This document shows, one piece after another, positions 1 to 12,145 of a stretch of 64,000 nucleotides of DNA; within the stretch, counting starts at the first letter, position 1; the number at the start of each line of letters is the position of its first letter. This DNA comes from Rhynchosporium graminicola (lineage: Eukaryota; Ascomycota; Leotiomycetes; Helotiales; Ploettnerulaceae), in assembly GCA_900074885.1 (NCBI GenBank), contig FJUW01000002.1:1253001-1317000 (forward strand), in the 5' to 3' direction. A program made the position numbers and the translations under genes. The notes under the pieces are model-generated. The model ran no database searches, was not told the DNA's origin, and saw only the letters and a list, made by a program, of their open reading frames with translations.

Positions 1-2129
1 GAATACACTCGAGTCTCAGCGATATGGTACCGGATCTCCCAGTGGAGTCTTGCAAATTTGGCAATTATGGGCTTCTCGAGTTGTGGAGAAGATGCAATAT
101 AGACATTTGATTTAATTCGCTCTCCGGTTTGAAAAGATAGGTAATCATAGGACTTCGGATGCCACAGAGGATTAATTGAGGGAAGAGTCTTCTTAGGAGT
201 TTCTAAGAAGAAGAGCGTTGGGTTTCCCACCATTGTCAAGATGCGGCCACAGTTCTAGTCACCTTCCGGAAGTGGCAGCAGCTTTTCCACCAGGATTGGC
301 GCAAAGCATACCTAGATTATAGACCTCGTATATTGCTAGATTGATAGTGATATGTTTAAAGTGCTTTCTGTTCGGCAGAATTCCATAATAGCTAAGTGTC
401 ATTTGTTCGGAATCATCAATTTCTTAGTTCAAGATCTCGACCTGGGTAAGATACACAGCTTTAGTGGGACTGGTGCTTGAATAAACTAAAGAAACTGTTG
501 ATAATTGGACTTTACCTGGCTTACTTGATTGAGAGGTGATGTCGAGAGAAGATTGAGGCGGATTTTGTTGTAGGGAAGTTGTTGCAAATATGTGAACGTC
601 TTATCTGTATTAGAAAATGTGATATATACCTCTACTAGCGTAGTGAGCATGGTAACCGCCGTATCATAGTGCTGTATGAGACACTAGGCTATTCATGATT
701 CTCATTCTAGTGTGATAATAGCTGATTGACCCTTCTTACATATCTTATATATAATAGGCCTTTCATATTGCAATCCATATGCGGTATTTCAATTTGCCAC
801 TATATGCGCGGCAGACTCAAAAACCGTGACCTGGAATAATCACAGCGTATGAAGCTTCTCAAGGTCAATTTAGGTCATTCGTTTCAGGTATATAAATAAT
901 GTGTCTAATCAGTACCATCTACAGGAGCTGGTTATATACGGAGCTGCCAAGGGTAAATTATGTCTCACCGCCTTCGTTTTGCCCATAGTGAATTCAATGT
1001 TCTGCCGTGGGCGGTAAGACATATTTTACCCCTGGCACCTCCGTATATCTCTTACTTGGTACAAGTGGTAAAAAATGCGAATGGTAGAGTACGTGCGTTA
1101 TTCCATAAGTTTTAATTAACTACAAGGATCTTTTACAAGGACAGCTGCCTGATGAGAAAGCAATACTGTATAGTATGATAGGGAAGAAACCTTAGTCACA
1201 AAGCATCTAGAGTGCACGGCCAAGATTTATACATTATTTACCCCTGTACTAAATATTACCTGTATGTACAGTACAGTACCGCAGCTCAAGCTATATCTGA
1301 AGCGAGGGGAGACGAGAGTATAACTTACTTTTCTTCCTTGTAAGCTCAAAAACTAGATCATACGATTCCCAAGTGTTTTGAGACCTCGCGGCCCAATTTC
1401 AATTTGTGTTTCGAGTTCGAGTTTGAGTTCGAGCGTGAAATGATGTTCAGATTTTTTTAATCAGGGTTTTACCTTTACAGATTCAATTCATTCTACATTT
1501 ATTTGATTTTCTAGATTCTTGTTCAAGTAACGAGGTGCACTGGCTATTGTTGCAGTTTAATTGTTATGCAAAGTTTAAACTTGCGTCCACTTGCAGCGCA
1601 CAGGTTTGGGATGCATGTCCAGGTAAAGTGATTAGAGACAGGTATGCAAAGAAATGGTCAATTTTTATTATTTTACAGATTTGATTGGTATCTCAGCGTG
1701 TTCTTTTCTCTTTGGACAATGGCAGTAGACGAGATGGTACCAAAGCTCCATCGGCGGGTGCTAATATCCATCCCCCCGGTTTCTTCCCCTTCTACCCCTC
1801 TAGATATAGACTTTTGGATATAGAGTTCGCACAAGTCTCGTACACTTAATTTCGGAGGGAATGCCATACGGAGTAGTCAAAGGTTCAAAGGGCGCCGAGG
1901 CAAGCTCGTTTACCAATCAAACACTTAGAATCCTTCCCTTAGTCGCAACAACCAAGTAGCAACCTTAATTGTGCTTTAGGTCAGACTATGCATTTCATGT
2001 GCCCTTTATACTTCCAGTCAATTTACTAAATACATTATCCTTGCGAACTCATATCCACAACTGCCGTGATTTGTTCTTTCCCCCAAGGACTGAGATAGCC
2101 AAACTCTTTGCTGCTCCCCTCCGTGAATG
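1..2129. other. Gene-poor AT-rich region
   Basis: No convincing coding gene is seen on either strand. The only open frames are under 85 codons and lack recognisable composition. The stretch is rich in TA dinucleotides and carries the inverted-repeat element described separately at 934-1049. It ends at the promoter of a small secreted protein gene. Confidence 0.6.
934..1049. repeat. Fold-back inverted repeat (MITE-like)
   Basis: Two arms of about 40 bp (about 934-972 and 1010-1049) are inverted copies of each other with a few mismatches. Both begin with ATATACGGAG and run through a GCC-AAGGGTAAA-type core to ACCGCC. They are separated by a loop of about 37 bp. Total length is about 116 bp and there is no coding capacity. 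This architecture is that of a miniature inverted-repeat (fold-back) element. A target-site duplication is not clear, and other copies cannot be checked here. Confidence 0.6.
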
Positions 2130-2137
2130 TATAAATA
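2130..2137 (+). promoter_or_regulatory. TATA box of the small secreted protein gene
   Basis: TATAAATA lies 129 bp upstream of the ATG at 2266. It is followed by a C/T-rich leader (CCTACTCTGAAATTTCCTC). This is the usual layout of a strongly inducible fungal promoter. There is no direct evidence of the transcription start. Confidence 0.5.
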
Positions 2138-2265
2138 CCCTTCCACGGTGTCTGTACCATCATAGAGCAGCATATCTACCATCTCCTCAAGCCTACAACA
2201 ACGACCCATAATCTCCTACTCTGAAATTTCCTCTATCCTCTGATTTTACACTACTAAACGCCATC

Positions 2266-2556
2266 ATGAAGTCGATCTTTGTAATCCTCATGGCGACAAG
2301 TCTTTGCCATGCTGCTGTGCTGCAGGCAAGACGACAGTATGAACATGGCGACGGTATCTGTTACGCGACCGGAAAAAAGCTAATCAGGCTTACTTGTACG
2401 GATCAAAATGGTGGTCTTATAACTGGAGAATGCACGGCAACATGCACCGCTGCCAATGTCAAGAACGCAGACACTGTGAGATGCGTAAGTACTCCGATTA
2501 CTAAAGCTTGAGGTGCAGCCCAACTGATTAATATTTAGACGGCCAAATGTTATTGA
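2266..2556 (+). CDS. Small cysteine-rich secreted protein (effector-like)
   Basis: Two exons (2266-2484, 2539-2556) are joined across a 54-nt intron. The donor is GTAAGT, the branch site CTGAT and the acceptor TTTAG. The product is 78 aa. Residues 1 to about 17 form a signal peptide (MKSIFVILMATSLCHA). The next stretch contains a dibasic ARR site that could be a Kex2 cleavage point. The mature part has six cysteines, which would allow three disulfides. Without splicing, the frame would lose the last cysteine and end in an unrelated tail; the short second exon TAKCY supplies the sixth cysteine, and this supports the intron. There is no family assignment. Size, secretion signal and cysteine content are those of fungal effectors or small antimicrobial-type proteins. 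That role is inference. Confidence 0.65.
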
Positions 2557-4210
2557 GTGCAGTCATCTACTGCCGAAAAGCATTGAGGCGAATATGGTCC
2601 CACGCAGCCCCCTCAGTTGCTGTATCTGGAAACAAATCCGACGATGGTGTGAGGAGACTGCGTCCAAGTCCGCGCGTGGGTCAACGAGTTCCAAGCTAGA
2701 CTTCAATACACAGGGCGGGCGCAATCGATCAGGACGTGATGTGTTGAGATTATGTACATTGTAGCTGGAGTGGACGAGAGGGCGTGGGAAGTCGAATGGG
2801 ATATGATGTTTTGAAATTATGTACTTTGTAGCTGGACAAGGCGAGAGAGCGATGGCACTTTCTAGGTCACAAAGGATCCCTCCTACGCCGAGATATCTTC
2901 ATTTTCTGTAGACTATTTGTATTTACCTTCTCGAGAAGTTGCTATAAATTTATAGCAAAGCAAAACCTTTCCGCCTTCCATCACGAATATGTATTCCGGG
3001 CAAAAGAGATAGTAGGAGCTTAAAAAGCTAGCCATTGACCCTCCTTTGTCTATCACCCGTACCACGGAGGGCCATAGTATACGAGATGACAATGGTTCCC
3101 TCGAAAGCAAGAGAGGATCTGATGTAAGTAAACAAAACTCCTAGTATAAAACCTTGAAGAATCTATATTTGCGAGTCAATGACAGGCTCTAATCTCTCAT
3201 ATTACTCTAAGCAACTACTCCTCTCCTTATCCCTTTCCTCGCTCTCCTCTCAATCACTTACAATAACTACTTGCCTAATCCCAGGTGACAAACTATAGGA
3301 ATTCTCTACAAAACTTAGTAGTATCTTTCTCAATCTCAGTAATAACATCATAATTACATCCTCGAAGGCCCGGAGGGCGAACGAAACTGACTGTAGAATT
3401 ACAACAGGAATCGCTCTTTAATACTCTATAGGCGCATTAATAGGAAGTCATAATAAAGTCTTAGTATTAAGGTTATTAGAAGAAACTTGAACTGTGTAGC
3501 TGTAGAATCAGTCCGGTTACTACTTTTGGTATAGTTTTCGTAGTATGAGTAGGCCGCAGGCGGCCTTTCCTTTGAACGGGGGGGGGGGTTCGGCAATTAC
3601 GCTAAATGCCTACCTACAGCCTATTCCATCCAAGACTAATAATCTAGGATGGAAAACATGGCTCCCTAGTATATTTCAAGTCATTTGATTCGTCAGAATA
3701 TGCCCTATGTCTATCTATTATGCCTTAGTTGAATATCAACGAAGCATCAAAAGCAATATCGGAGTATTAGGGCTTCCTATAAACCTTAAGGCGATCAAGC
3801 TGAGCCTCTTACGGCTGTTTTCGTGTTGACTCAACGAATAAGCAGTCTATATTCCTGGCTTCCGTTTTTAGTCATAGATTCTTTGGTCGTCGTTGGAATA
3901 GGCAGTAGGTCTTAATTTCCCCACTACCTCTTTTACCCGGGATGCACAAACGCATCATCGTGGACGTGACGCCTGACCCCAGCCTCGAGGTAACTCCTCG
4001 CTTCGCTTTCCTTTGGCAAGAGATTCCGGCTATGGTTACCAGGTCACAAACGAACAGCTTTCAAAGACACCGAAATCAGAAGCATGTTCAAAAAGATCTA
4101 TTAACCCTCAATGACCCGCTCAACCGAGCGCGTCTATACTATGCTACAGGGCTAAAACCCACCAATTCTCCAGCAAAACAATACAGAATTTACAGAACCG
4201 TGAACATCAT
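2557..4210. other. Intergenic, AT-rich, possibly repeat-derived
   Basis: No supportable gene. It contains the short direct repeat at 2733-2851 and a run of G near 3580. The stretch 3240-3560 is AT-rich with frequent TAG/TAA in all frames, like RIP-damaged repeat DNA, but no transposon protein can be recognised. The 90-codon open frame at 3942-4214 is not convincing. Confidence 0.5.
2733..2851. repeat. Imperfect direct repeat, two units
   Basis: Two related units start at 2733 and 2800 (period about 67 bp). Both contain GATGTNTTGANATTATGTAC, then TTGTAGCTGGA, then GGNCGAGAG. They lie just downstream of the small secreted protein gene and have diverged at about one base in five. Confidence 0.55.
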
Positions 4211-6424
4211 CTAGTACACACGCTTAAAAGGAGGAACTGCCTTACACTCGGCCTCGTCCAAAGTATGAGCCACGACGCCTCTGTAGGCGAGCTCTGTCTT
4301 TCCCTGTGGCTTCTTCTGGAACGAGAGCGTGTGCTTCATCCATTCCTCATCGTTACGGTCTGGGAAGTCCTCCCGGGCATGTGCACCTCGAGACTCGGTT
4401 CTAGCGGATGCTGATTCGGCGGTTTGGACACTAGGTTATGTTAGAGTGGTACCTATCAATTAACATATGAGAGGAGAACTTACGCGCAGGTCAGCAAGTT
4501 CCTTAGCTCCAAAGTCTCGACCAAATCAGAGTTCCAGATCATGCTTCGGTCCTTAGTTCCAACGTCCTTAAACATCTGATCCACCTCATGGATCTTCTTG
4601 ACACCCTCATCTAAAGATTCCTGAGTTCTGAATACACTGACGTCTGTCTGCATGACTTTCTGCATCTTCAGACGGATCTCGTGTGTGCTGAGAGGTCCGT
4701 CCGAAGTTCGGACTTTGTCGAGCACGCTGATTGACTCTGCTCCAGCATCGGCACTGATCTCCTTGTGTGGCATGCCTGGCTCGAAGTTGTCACGGACAGT
4801 GTGAGATACAGCACGACCGAAGACAATCAAATCGAGAAGGGAGTTGGCTCCAAGACGGTTTGCTCCGTGGACGGAAACGCAAGCAGCTTCACCGCATGCA
4901 AATAAACCTGGTACAACCTTGTCCTTGCCCTCGGAATCGACTGTGAGAACCTCACCAGTGTACTTCGTTGGGATACCACCCATGTTGTAGTGGACAGTTG
5001 GAAGAACTGGGATGGGTTGCTTGCGAACATCGACACCAGAGAAGATTGAAGCTGTCTCAGAAATACCTGGAAGACGTTCGTGGAGGACTTCGGCTGGCAG
5101 ATGACTGAGTTGGAGGTAGAGGTGGTCCTTATCTGGACCAACACCACGGCCTTCGCGAATCTCCATTGTCATTGAACGAGAAACAACATCACGACTTGCC
5201 AAATCCTTGGCTGTAGGTGCGTATCTCTCCATGAATCGCTCACCCTCGGAATTTAGGAGATATCCTCCCTCTCCACGGGATCCCTCGGTAATCAAGCAGC
5301 CAGCACCATAGATACCAGTTGGGTGAAATTGAACGAACTCGAGATCCTGGTTAGGAAGACCAGCACGAGCAACCATAGCCATTCCGTCACCAGTGCACGT
5401 GTGTGCAGATGTACAACTGAAGTATGCACGGCCGTAACCTCCAGTGGCCAAAACTGTGTTGTGTGCTCTAAATCTATGCAGGGTTCCATCCTCTTGGTTG
5501 TAGGCAATAACACCCTTGCATTCGCCGTCCTCCATGATCAGATCCATGGCAAAGTACTCGATAAAGTAGTTAGTGTTGTGTCGAAGTGATTGACCGTAGA
5601 GTGTATGTAATAGCGCATGTCCGGTTCTGTCAGCTGCAGCACAGCATCTGTAAGCCTGTCCACCCTTTCCATACTTCTGCGATTGACCTCCAAATGCTCG
5701 TTGGTAACTATCCATGTCAGCAAGAGAGATCCATGCTTCATTGGCAAACATACATCTTGCCATCGTCTGTTCTCGAAAACGGACATCCATAGTTTTCCAA
5801 TTCGATAACTGATTGTGGTGCCTCTCTCGTCATGTAGTGGATAGCATCCTGATCTCCGAGCCAATCTGATCCCTTTACAGTGTCGTACATGTGCCATCTC
5901 CAGTCATCCTCGTGCATGTTTCCTAGAGCGGCATTGATTCCTCCTTGTGCTGCTACGGTATGACTTCGAGTTGGGAAAAGCTTGGATATACACGCCGTGT
6001 TGAAGCCGGCCTCAGCAAGACCGAAAGCTGCTCGCAGACCTGCTCCTCCAGCTCCGACGACGATCGCATCGTATTCGTGATCCTAGTTATCATCAGTTCT
6101 ATACTAATTGATTGTCCGAAGGTACATACGATGACAGGATATTGGCTGCTGAGAAATGGTGAAGCCTCCTTCGCACGGAGGGGCGCATGTGTAATGATTT
6201 TGGCTACCGGCAAAATTAGATGTCATCCCCGCATGAGTGATGGTGTATGTCCTACCAGCAGATCTTGTTGCAGAAAAAGTCCTCGTTTGATTCCTTAATG
6301 TTTTGGAGAGCTACGAATTAGGTTCAGTCAGTCACTATTGCCTGATGTTATATTTTGCCCTCGGCCAGGTGGAATAACATACTGAAGGCGCAGCGGTAAA
6401 CCTCCGCATTGCGATTGAAGACAT
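4211..6424 (-). CDS. SDH1: Succinate dehydrogenase flavoprotein subunit, mitochondrial
   Basis: Catalytic FAD subunit of respiratory complex II. It oxidises succinate to fumarate in the TCA cycle on the matrix side of the inner membrane and passes electrons to the iron-sulfur subunit. Six exons: 6424-6383, 6310-6256, 6203-6130, 6082-5754, 5707-4484, 4430-4211. All introns are 46-72 nt and phases close, giving 647 aa, the normal family length. The basic Ser/Thr-rich N-terminus (MRRFTAAPS, then [14 protein letters not shown]) is a mitochondrial presequence. The FAD-binding GAGGAG motif follows at about residue 66. The covalent FAD histidine is His98 in the [10 protein letters not shown] motif. 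Further conserved blocks are HPTGIYGAG with SRGEGG, and [13 protein letters not shown]. The C-terminus ends in the usual PPFKRVY. A second in-frame ATG five codons inside (6409) could be the true start. Confidence 0.97.
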
Positions 6425-6989
6425 GTTGAGATTGTTGAACCAAGACAGAAAAGAGAGCAGGGACAGAGAGGAAGGAAAGTCTAGGTCTGAGGCGAGGCGT
6501 CTTATGGTGATACGATGTACTTGGAGGCAAATGGATCGAGGTTATCTGCCGCAGTGTGATGTCGACGATGTCAAAATGCACTAGTAGCACCTGAAGATCG
6601 ACCAATGATGTTGAGGCTCATTCCTGCTTACGCCGAAGACACGTGATATCTCGCCGAGGCAGGCGAACGGGAAGAAAGAGGAGAGGCCACCACGTGAGGG
6701 AGGCTAAGAGCTTAGAGCTCAGAGCTGCGGAAAGTTGATCCGGCCCGGTCCCGGTGTTGTTCCGGGCCCAGTGTCACTTGTTTTGTCCAAGTTGCCGAGG
6801 AAGTCGGCCTCGAGGTGTCACATTCAACGATTCGAAAAGTAACGAACGAGTTCCTACGAAGAAGTTAGCTCTTACCTTCGAGCAAGACTGTTCTCGATAT
6901 AAGATTGCGTGCTCGAGGAAGGATTGGTAACTCTAGGACTGGAAAAAGAAAAAGAAGTTCTCAGATAAGGCTGCTATTCTCGTAGCAGA

Positions 6990-7745
6990 CTACCGGGGAC
7001 CGAATAATCTCTCTCGAAAGCCGGATAAACGATACGATCTTGACTGTACCGAGGTCGGGTATAGTAATTACACTTCAGCGATATTTAAGGGTACATTTCC
7101 CTACGATACGAAAGGCTCTTGTTATATCTACGACAAAGAAACCCCTGAGCAAACGAAAAAATATGCTACGACTATCTAAGAATATAATAAGGCATAAATC
7201 CCAGCAATTACTCTCGAGTGGGGAAAAAAGTTTGTACTCGATAAGGCAAAGTAGGAGGCTACCGGGAGGAAAACACTAGGTCGGGCTGCTACGTCTCATA
7301 ACTTTGTTAATAGGCACCTGAAGATTATACCTCGGGAGAAGAATAAGGGGCAAGAATGAGGGGGAATAGATCATATGAGATATCGATACAAGGTTCTCGA
7401 ACCTCTTATCTTACCTCATATGCAGGATCGAAAGGATTAGCCTCCTTGTGATCCTGATAGCCTTGATATTCCTAGCCGCGATTTTCCAGCAGGATAATGC
7501 CGCTTCTCATGTCTCGAAGTGGACTGTCGGACTATTCGAAGAGCATAGAATTGAACAACTCGAGCACTCTAGATACTCTTCCGATATTAATACAATTAAG
7601 AAAGCTTAGATGCCGATACAAATTAAGTTAACTCACACCTGGAATCGACCTTAGACTCTCGAATAGGCTGCTTGAGCGTGGCGGGCTGAATGGGAGGCCC
7701 TCAAGCAAGATACCACTCGAGGACAGGTTAAGGAGATGATAGTAA
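6990..7745 (+). mobile_element. Degenerate Tc1/mariner-type transposase relic
   Basis: Read on the plus strand across stop codons, the segment spells the C-terminal half of a Tc1/mariner DDE transposase. An early block reads FKGTFPYDTKGSCYIYDKET. The catalytic aspartate lies in QQDNAASHVSKW (Asp codon 7493-7495). It is followed by LEHSRYSSDINTIKKA. The expected NPIEKAW motif is altered: the catalytic glutamate codon is AAG (7598-7600), 34 residues after the Asp, and the following Trp codon is TAG (7607-7609). Several other in-frame stops are present. GAG-to-AAG and TGG-to-TAG are the transitions made by RIP. The N-terminal helix-turn-helix part and terminal inverted repeats were not identified with confidence. 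The element is certainly non-autonomous. Confidence 0.75.
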
Positions 7746-9212
7746 ATAATTGACGTATCTCAGATCATGAAGGGCATAATGATTTTTATAGATAATCAAT
7801 GACTTATACTGAACTACTATGCTACTAACTACTCTGTAAAATGACCATGACTTTGGTGTTCGTGAGATTGGCTTCCCCAGATGTGCCAAGCCGAGAGTGC
7901 ACGGACTGGACCATTGCAAGTTTGTTAATGCCCTGCGGCCTTCGTATACATACCTTCGTATTTAGTTCCAGATCATTCTTTTCTTTCCTCACAACAAACA
8001 CAGAGTTTGATTTGAGTTGATGCAGGCACGCACAGATTCAGTCTTTCTTTCTCCTCTCTTCATCACAGCTGAATCGTCCGTCCTTCGCTCAAGTGTCATC
8101 CGGCAGACAGAATCAGTCCTACAGCTGCGAAGCTGCATTCTCGACCTCATATATACATATATATATATATATACAATAGAGCATTGATTGTGTATCACGT
8201 CAGCGTTTCATCCATCAATTTTCCATATTATACTGTCTCTTCTAGATGGCCTTATCCTTGTCCTTGTCCTTGTTCTCGTCACTCCACCCTCTGTGGGCTC
8301 CCGGCAGCGGGCGATCTACCAGCACGGAAACCTTGTTATGCTTCGTCTGATATAACCTTACATTTACGGCAAGGCAAGTATCCTTATTCCGGCCTCATTC
8401 CTACCAATTACGATCAATACAATTCATTGCGAATATAGGTAAAACAGAAGTGTTGGTGTGTCACATGGGATTTGCCTCCTTCCTGTCCGGTGGTTGAGTT
8501 TCCACTGTGCCTTTTTGAGGCTGCTCCGATGCGTACCTATGTTCTGGTGTGGTGTGTGGTCTCCATTCATGCACCGCTTACGACGTTCTTGATGCTATCA
8601 CATCTATCCAAGGTGCCCGAATGGTTGTCTGAGTTTTTCCGGTTACATGCAGAGCAGTCAGTCACTCGGACATGATCACGATCATACTTCTCCGTACGGA
8701 GCCGCCGCAACTCTATTTCGTCGAGCTCGTGCCTTCTGGCCTGCACAGACCAGGATGTTTCGGCAAAACAAAGTGCGAGAATCCGGAGTCCCCCTGCCGA
8801 TGAGCCTGAATTATATTAATTCTCCCCAGACGCTTCATCGCTTACTCCAAAGGATACCTACCTACCTTATCTCTTTCCGGGAGGGTGAACCGATAGCTGC
8901 GCATGGCCAACTATCCCATCCAGATTTTCAAGCCCAAGCGGGTAATTTTGTCTAGATCCTGTGTCTTAGGTTAAGCCAAGTTTCCACCCTGGCCAAGCAC
9001 GCTGTGTATTCCCCGCGACGGGAAGGTCGTGGTTATGCCTCACATGCGTGATAATGTACTTCCTCCAGTGAGATGCCACGAAATGTGATCCATTTGTACC
9101 TTGGAGACTGGGGGTGGTCAATATATAATGTCAAATTCCCTCCCGCCCCTCGGCCTTCTGATTGTGGCTTCTGCGTTCGTCTATTTTTGACTTTTGGTGT
9201 ATCAGCGCCATA
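7746..9212. other. Intergenic, upstream of cellobiose dehydrogenase
   Basis: No supportable gene. A (TA)n microsatellite lies at about 8152-8173. The open frames at 8472-8675 and 8647-8955 look non-coding. A TATATAATG-like element at about 9121-9129 sits roughly 90 bp before the ATG of the next gene and may be its TATA box. Confidence 0.5.
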
Positions 9213-12145
9213 ATGAAGACGACAAACCTTTTCAGTAGTATTCTGGGCGCTGTCCTTGCTGGTAAGTGTTCCGGAAGCGGAAGACTGCTCCTCGTCTGAC
9301 TCAAGCGCAGGTAGTAAGGCGGTTCTGGCTCAAGATTTGGTAGCTTCTCATGGTGTTTACACGGAGCCTAACACGGGCATAACTTTCTACACCAGCGTTC
9401 AAAGCAATGGAACAGTCACGGGTGGAGGATGGGGATCTCTGGTCTCTGCTGGAGGCTTCACCTTCGGCATGGCCCTTCCGCCGACTGCCTTGACAGTCGA
9501 TGCCACCGAATACATTGGATTAATAGCGAGTCGACATCGTATCTGCTCGTCTAAATCGCTAACCATGAACAGATCGGATCAACTCCTAAAGGTCCTGTTT
9601 CTGGATGGTCTTCGGTTCTCCACGGCGCAAACGGAATGGGAGGTGCCTCTATGCCCAACCATCTTATGATTGTAGCTTGGCCAACTGGAGATGGTGATAC
9701 TATTGCGACCTCCTTCCGCTATTCGCCGTGAGTAGCCCCGATTCTGTCAAGCTCAAAACTAATCGGCTCCAGCTCGTATCAACTGCCAGTTATGTACAAG
9801 GGAAGTGCCAAACTCACGCAAATATACTCCAAAGTGAATGCCACAAATTGGTCGCTCGTGTATCGATGCCAAAACTGCTTCGTGTACGATGATCCAACCC
9901 AGACTCCTTCGAATACTTCGACCAAAAATGGACTATTCTCGCAAGGATGGGCGCAAGCTTTGACACCTCCTACGAACCCCAAGGATGCCGCTTCCGACTT
10001 TGGTCAACACGACAATGGTATGGGTATGTACGTGATTGATGTCAAGTTAGCTACCCAAGCTTCCTACTCAAAGTGGGCAACACAAACGAGAACCCAAACT
10101 GGAACCGCCACTTTGACTGCCACAACAACAAGTTCCGCAACCTCTGCTCCTACGACAACGATTTCGGCAATTCCAGTCCCTCCATCCGCCACTTATGATT
10201 ACGTTATCGTCGGAGGGGGTGCTGGAGGTATCCCAATGGCCGATAAACTCTCCGCTGCAGGAAAATCCGTACTTCTCATTGAGAAGGGAGTTGCATCATC
10301 TGGCAGATGGGGTGGAAGTAAGTTTATCATGATAGTCCCGCTTACTTGGCTAATACATTTCAAGCCCTACGACCCGAAGGCGTACTTGGCAGCAAAGGCG
10401 GCTGGCTTGATGGAACTAATCTCACATGGTTCGATGTCCCAGGACAGTGCAACAGAATCTGGAACGGTGGATCTCCAGGCGTTGCTTGCACCGATATCGA
10501 TCAAATGGCGGGGTGCATTCTCGGTGGAGGCACGGCAGTCAATGCAGGTCTTTGGTGGAAGCCCAACCCAGCCGATTGGGATGTCAACTTCCCAGCGGGA
10601 TGGAAGTCGCAAGACATCGCAGCAGCAACTCAACGGGTCTTTGGCCGAATTCCTGGATCAGACCGACCTAGTGTTGACGGCAAGCTCTACCTTCAGCAAG
10701 GATTCGATGTTATCACTAGCGGTCTGAAGAACTCTGGCTGGAGCAGCGTTGTTGCGAACAGTGAACCCGGAAACAAGAACAAGACCTACGCCCACCCTCC
10801 TTACCAAATCATCCGTGGCGAGAGAGCTGGTCCAATGGCCACTTACCTCGTCTCAGCTGCAGCTCGACCAAATTTCAAGCTATGGCTGAATACCAGCGTG
10901 GAAAGAATCGTTCGTGATGGCGGCCATGCTACTGGACTCAAGGTCGTTGCCATGAACAATGGCGGTTACACCGGTACCGTCAATCTCACTCCAGTTACTG
11001 GCCGGATTATCGTATCAGCCGGCGCTTTTGGAACACCCAAGCTTCTCTTCAGAAGCGGAATTGGACCTCTCGACCAACTTAAGGTAGTGAAAGACAGTAC
11101 CGATGGCCCAACAATGATCAACGAGACATCCTGGATCAATCTACCTCTCGGCTACAACTTAGACGATCATTTCAACACCGACACAGTCATCTCTCACCCA
11201 AACGTCACTTACTACGACTGGCCAGCATCATGGAACACACCTATCGAAGCAGACAAAGTCGCCTATCTGACCCAGCGCTCCGGACCACTGGCGCAATCAG
11301 CACCCAATCTCGGCCCAGCAATGTGGGAAGAGATCAAAGGCCCCGACGGCATTAACAGACACTTCCAATGGACCTCTCGGGTCGAAGGCTCGCGTGGCGT
11401 ACCAAACGGCAACGCTATGACCTTGTCATTGTATCTTGGACGTGGAAAGGTTGCGCGAGGTCGGACCACTATTGGAAAGAATCTCAACATGATTGTTTCT
11501 GAAATCCCGTATCAGAATGATGCCGATATCGCGACTGTGGCTATTGCTATTGATCATATGGTAGCCAATCTCAAGGGTGTTAAGAATCTTACTTGGATTT
11601 ACCCACCCCCAGGCCAGACTGGAACTGAGTATCTCAAGACTGTATGTGTATTTCCGACTATCATCCACTTTCAAACACCTCTCCATACTGACTCACAATT
11701 GACAGGTCCCACTCAACCTGGGCAGCGTCGGTTCGCGCCGCGCAAATCACTGGATGGGCACCGCCAAACTTGGCACCGACAGCGGTCTCAAAGGCGGAAC
11801 CTCAGTCGTAGACAGCAACACCAAAGTCTATGGCACCGACAATATTTTCGTCGTCGACGCCAGTATTTTCCCCGGTATGGTTACCACAAACCCATCTGCG
11901 CTCATTGTCACCGCTAGTGAACACGCGAGTGATAAGATTCTTGCCCTGCCGGCACCAAAGGTGCTGTCGAAATATGCCCAGTGTGGAGGTCAGGGATGGG
12001 AAGGAGGTCAGATTTGTCCGGATGGTACGAAATGCACATATACGAATCTTTACTATTGGCAGGTATGTGTAGCTCTTCCTCGCTCGACCATCATCTTTGC
12101 CTCCTTGGATTGTGTATAAATACTGACAAAAACTAGTGCCTTTAA
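9213..12145 (+). CDS. Cellobiose dehydrogenase with C-terminal CBM1
   Basis: Secreted flavocytochrome that oxidises cellobiose and cello-oligosaccharides to lactones and can feed electrons to lytic polysaccharide monooxygenases in cellulose breakdown. Seven exons: 9213-9261, 9311-9525, 9573-9727, 9773-10317, 10365-11641, 11706-12062, 12137-12145, giving 868 aa. The order is a signal peptide (about residues 1-23), then an AA8 cytochrome domain. Likely heme ligands are Met115 in GGASM and His219 in FGQHDN. A Ser/Thr linker follows, then an AA3 GMC-oxidoreductase domain beginning YDYVIVGGGAGG with the catalytic motif ANHWMGTAK. The C-terminal CBM1 starts YAQCGGQGW; its last cysteine is encoded by the 9-nt final exon (C-L-stop). 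Intron 2 appears to use a GC-AG pair (GCGAGT...AACAG); no GT donor keeps the frame there. The CBM1 places it with the ascomycete class IIA type. Confidence 0.93.

Noticed and set aside
7040..7279. 79-codon plus-strand open frame
   Set aside because: A different frame of the decayed Tc1/mariner transposase; the family match runs through stop codons in another frame.
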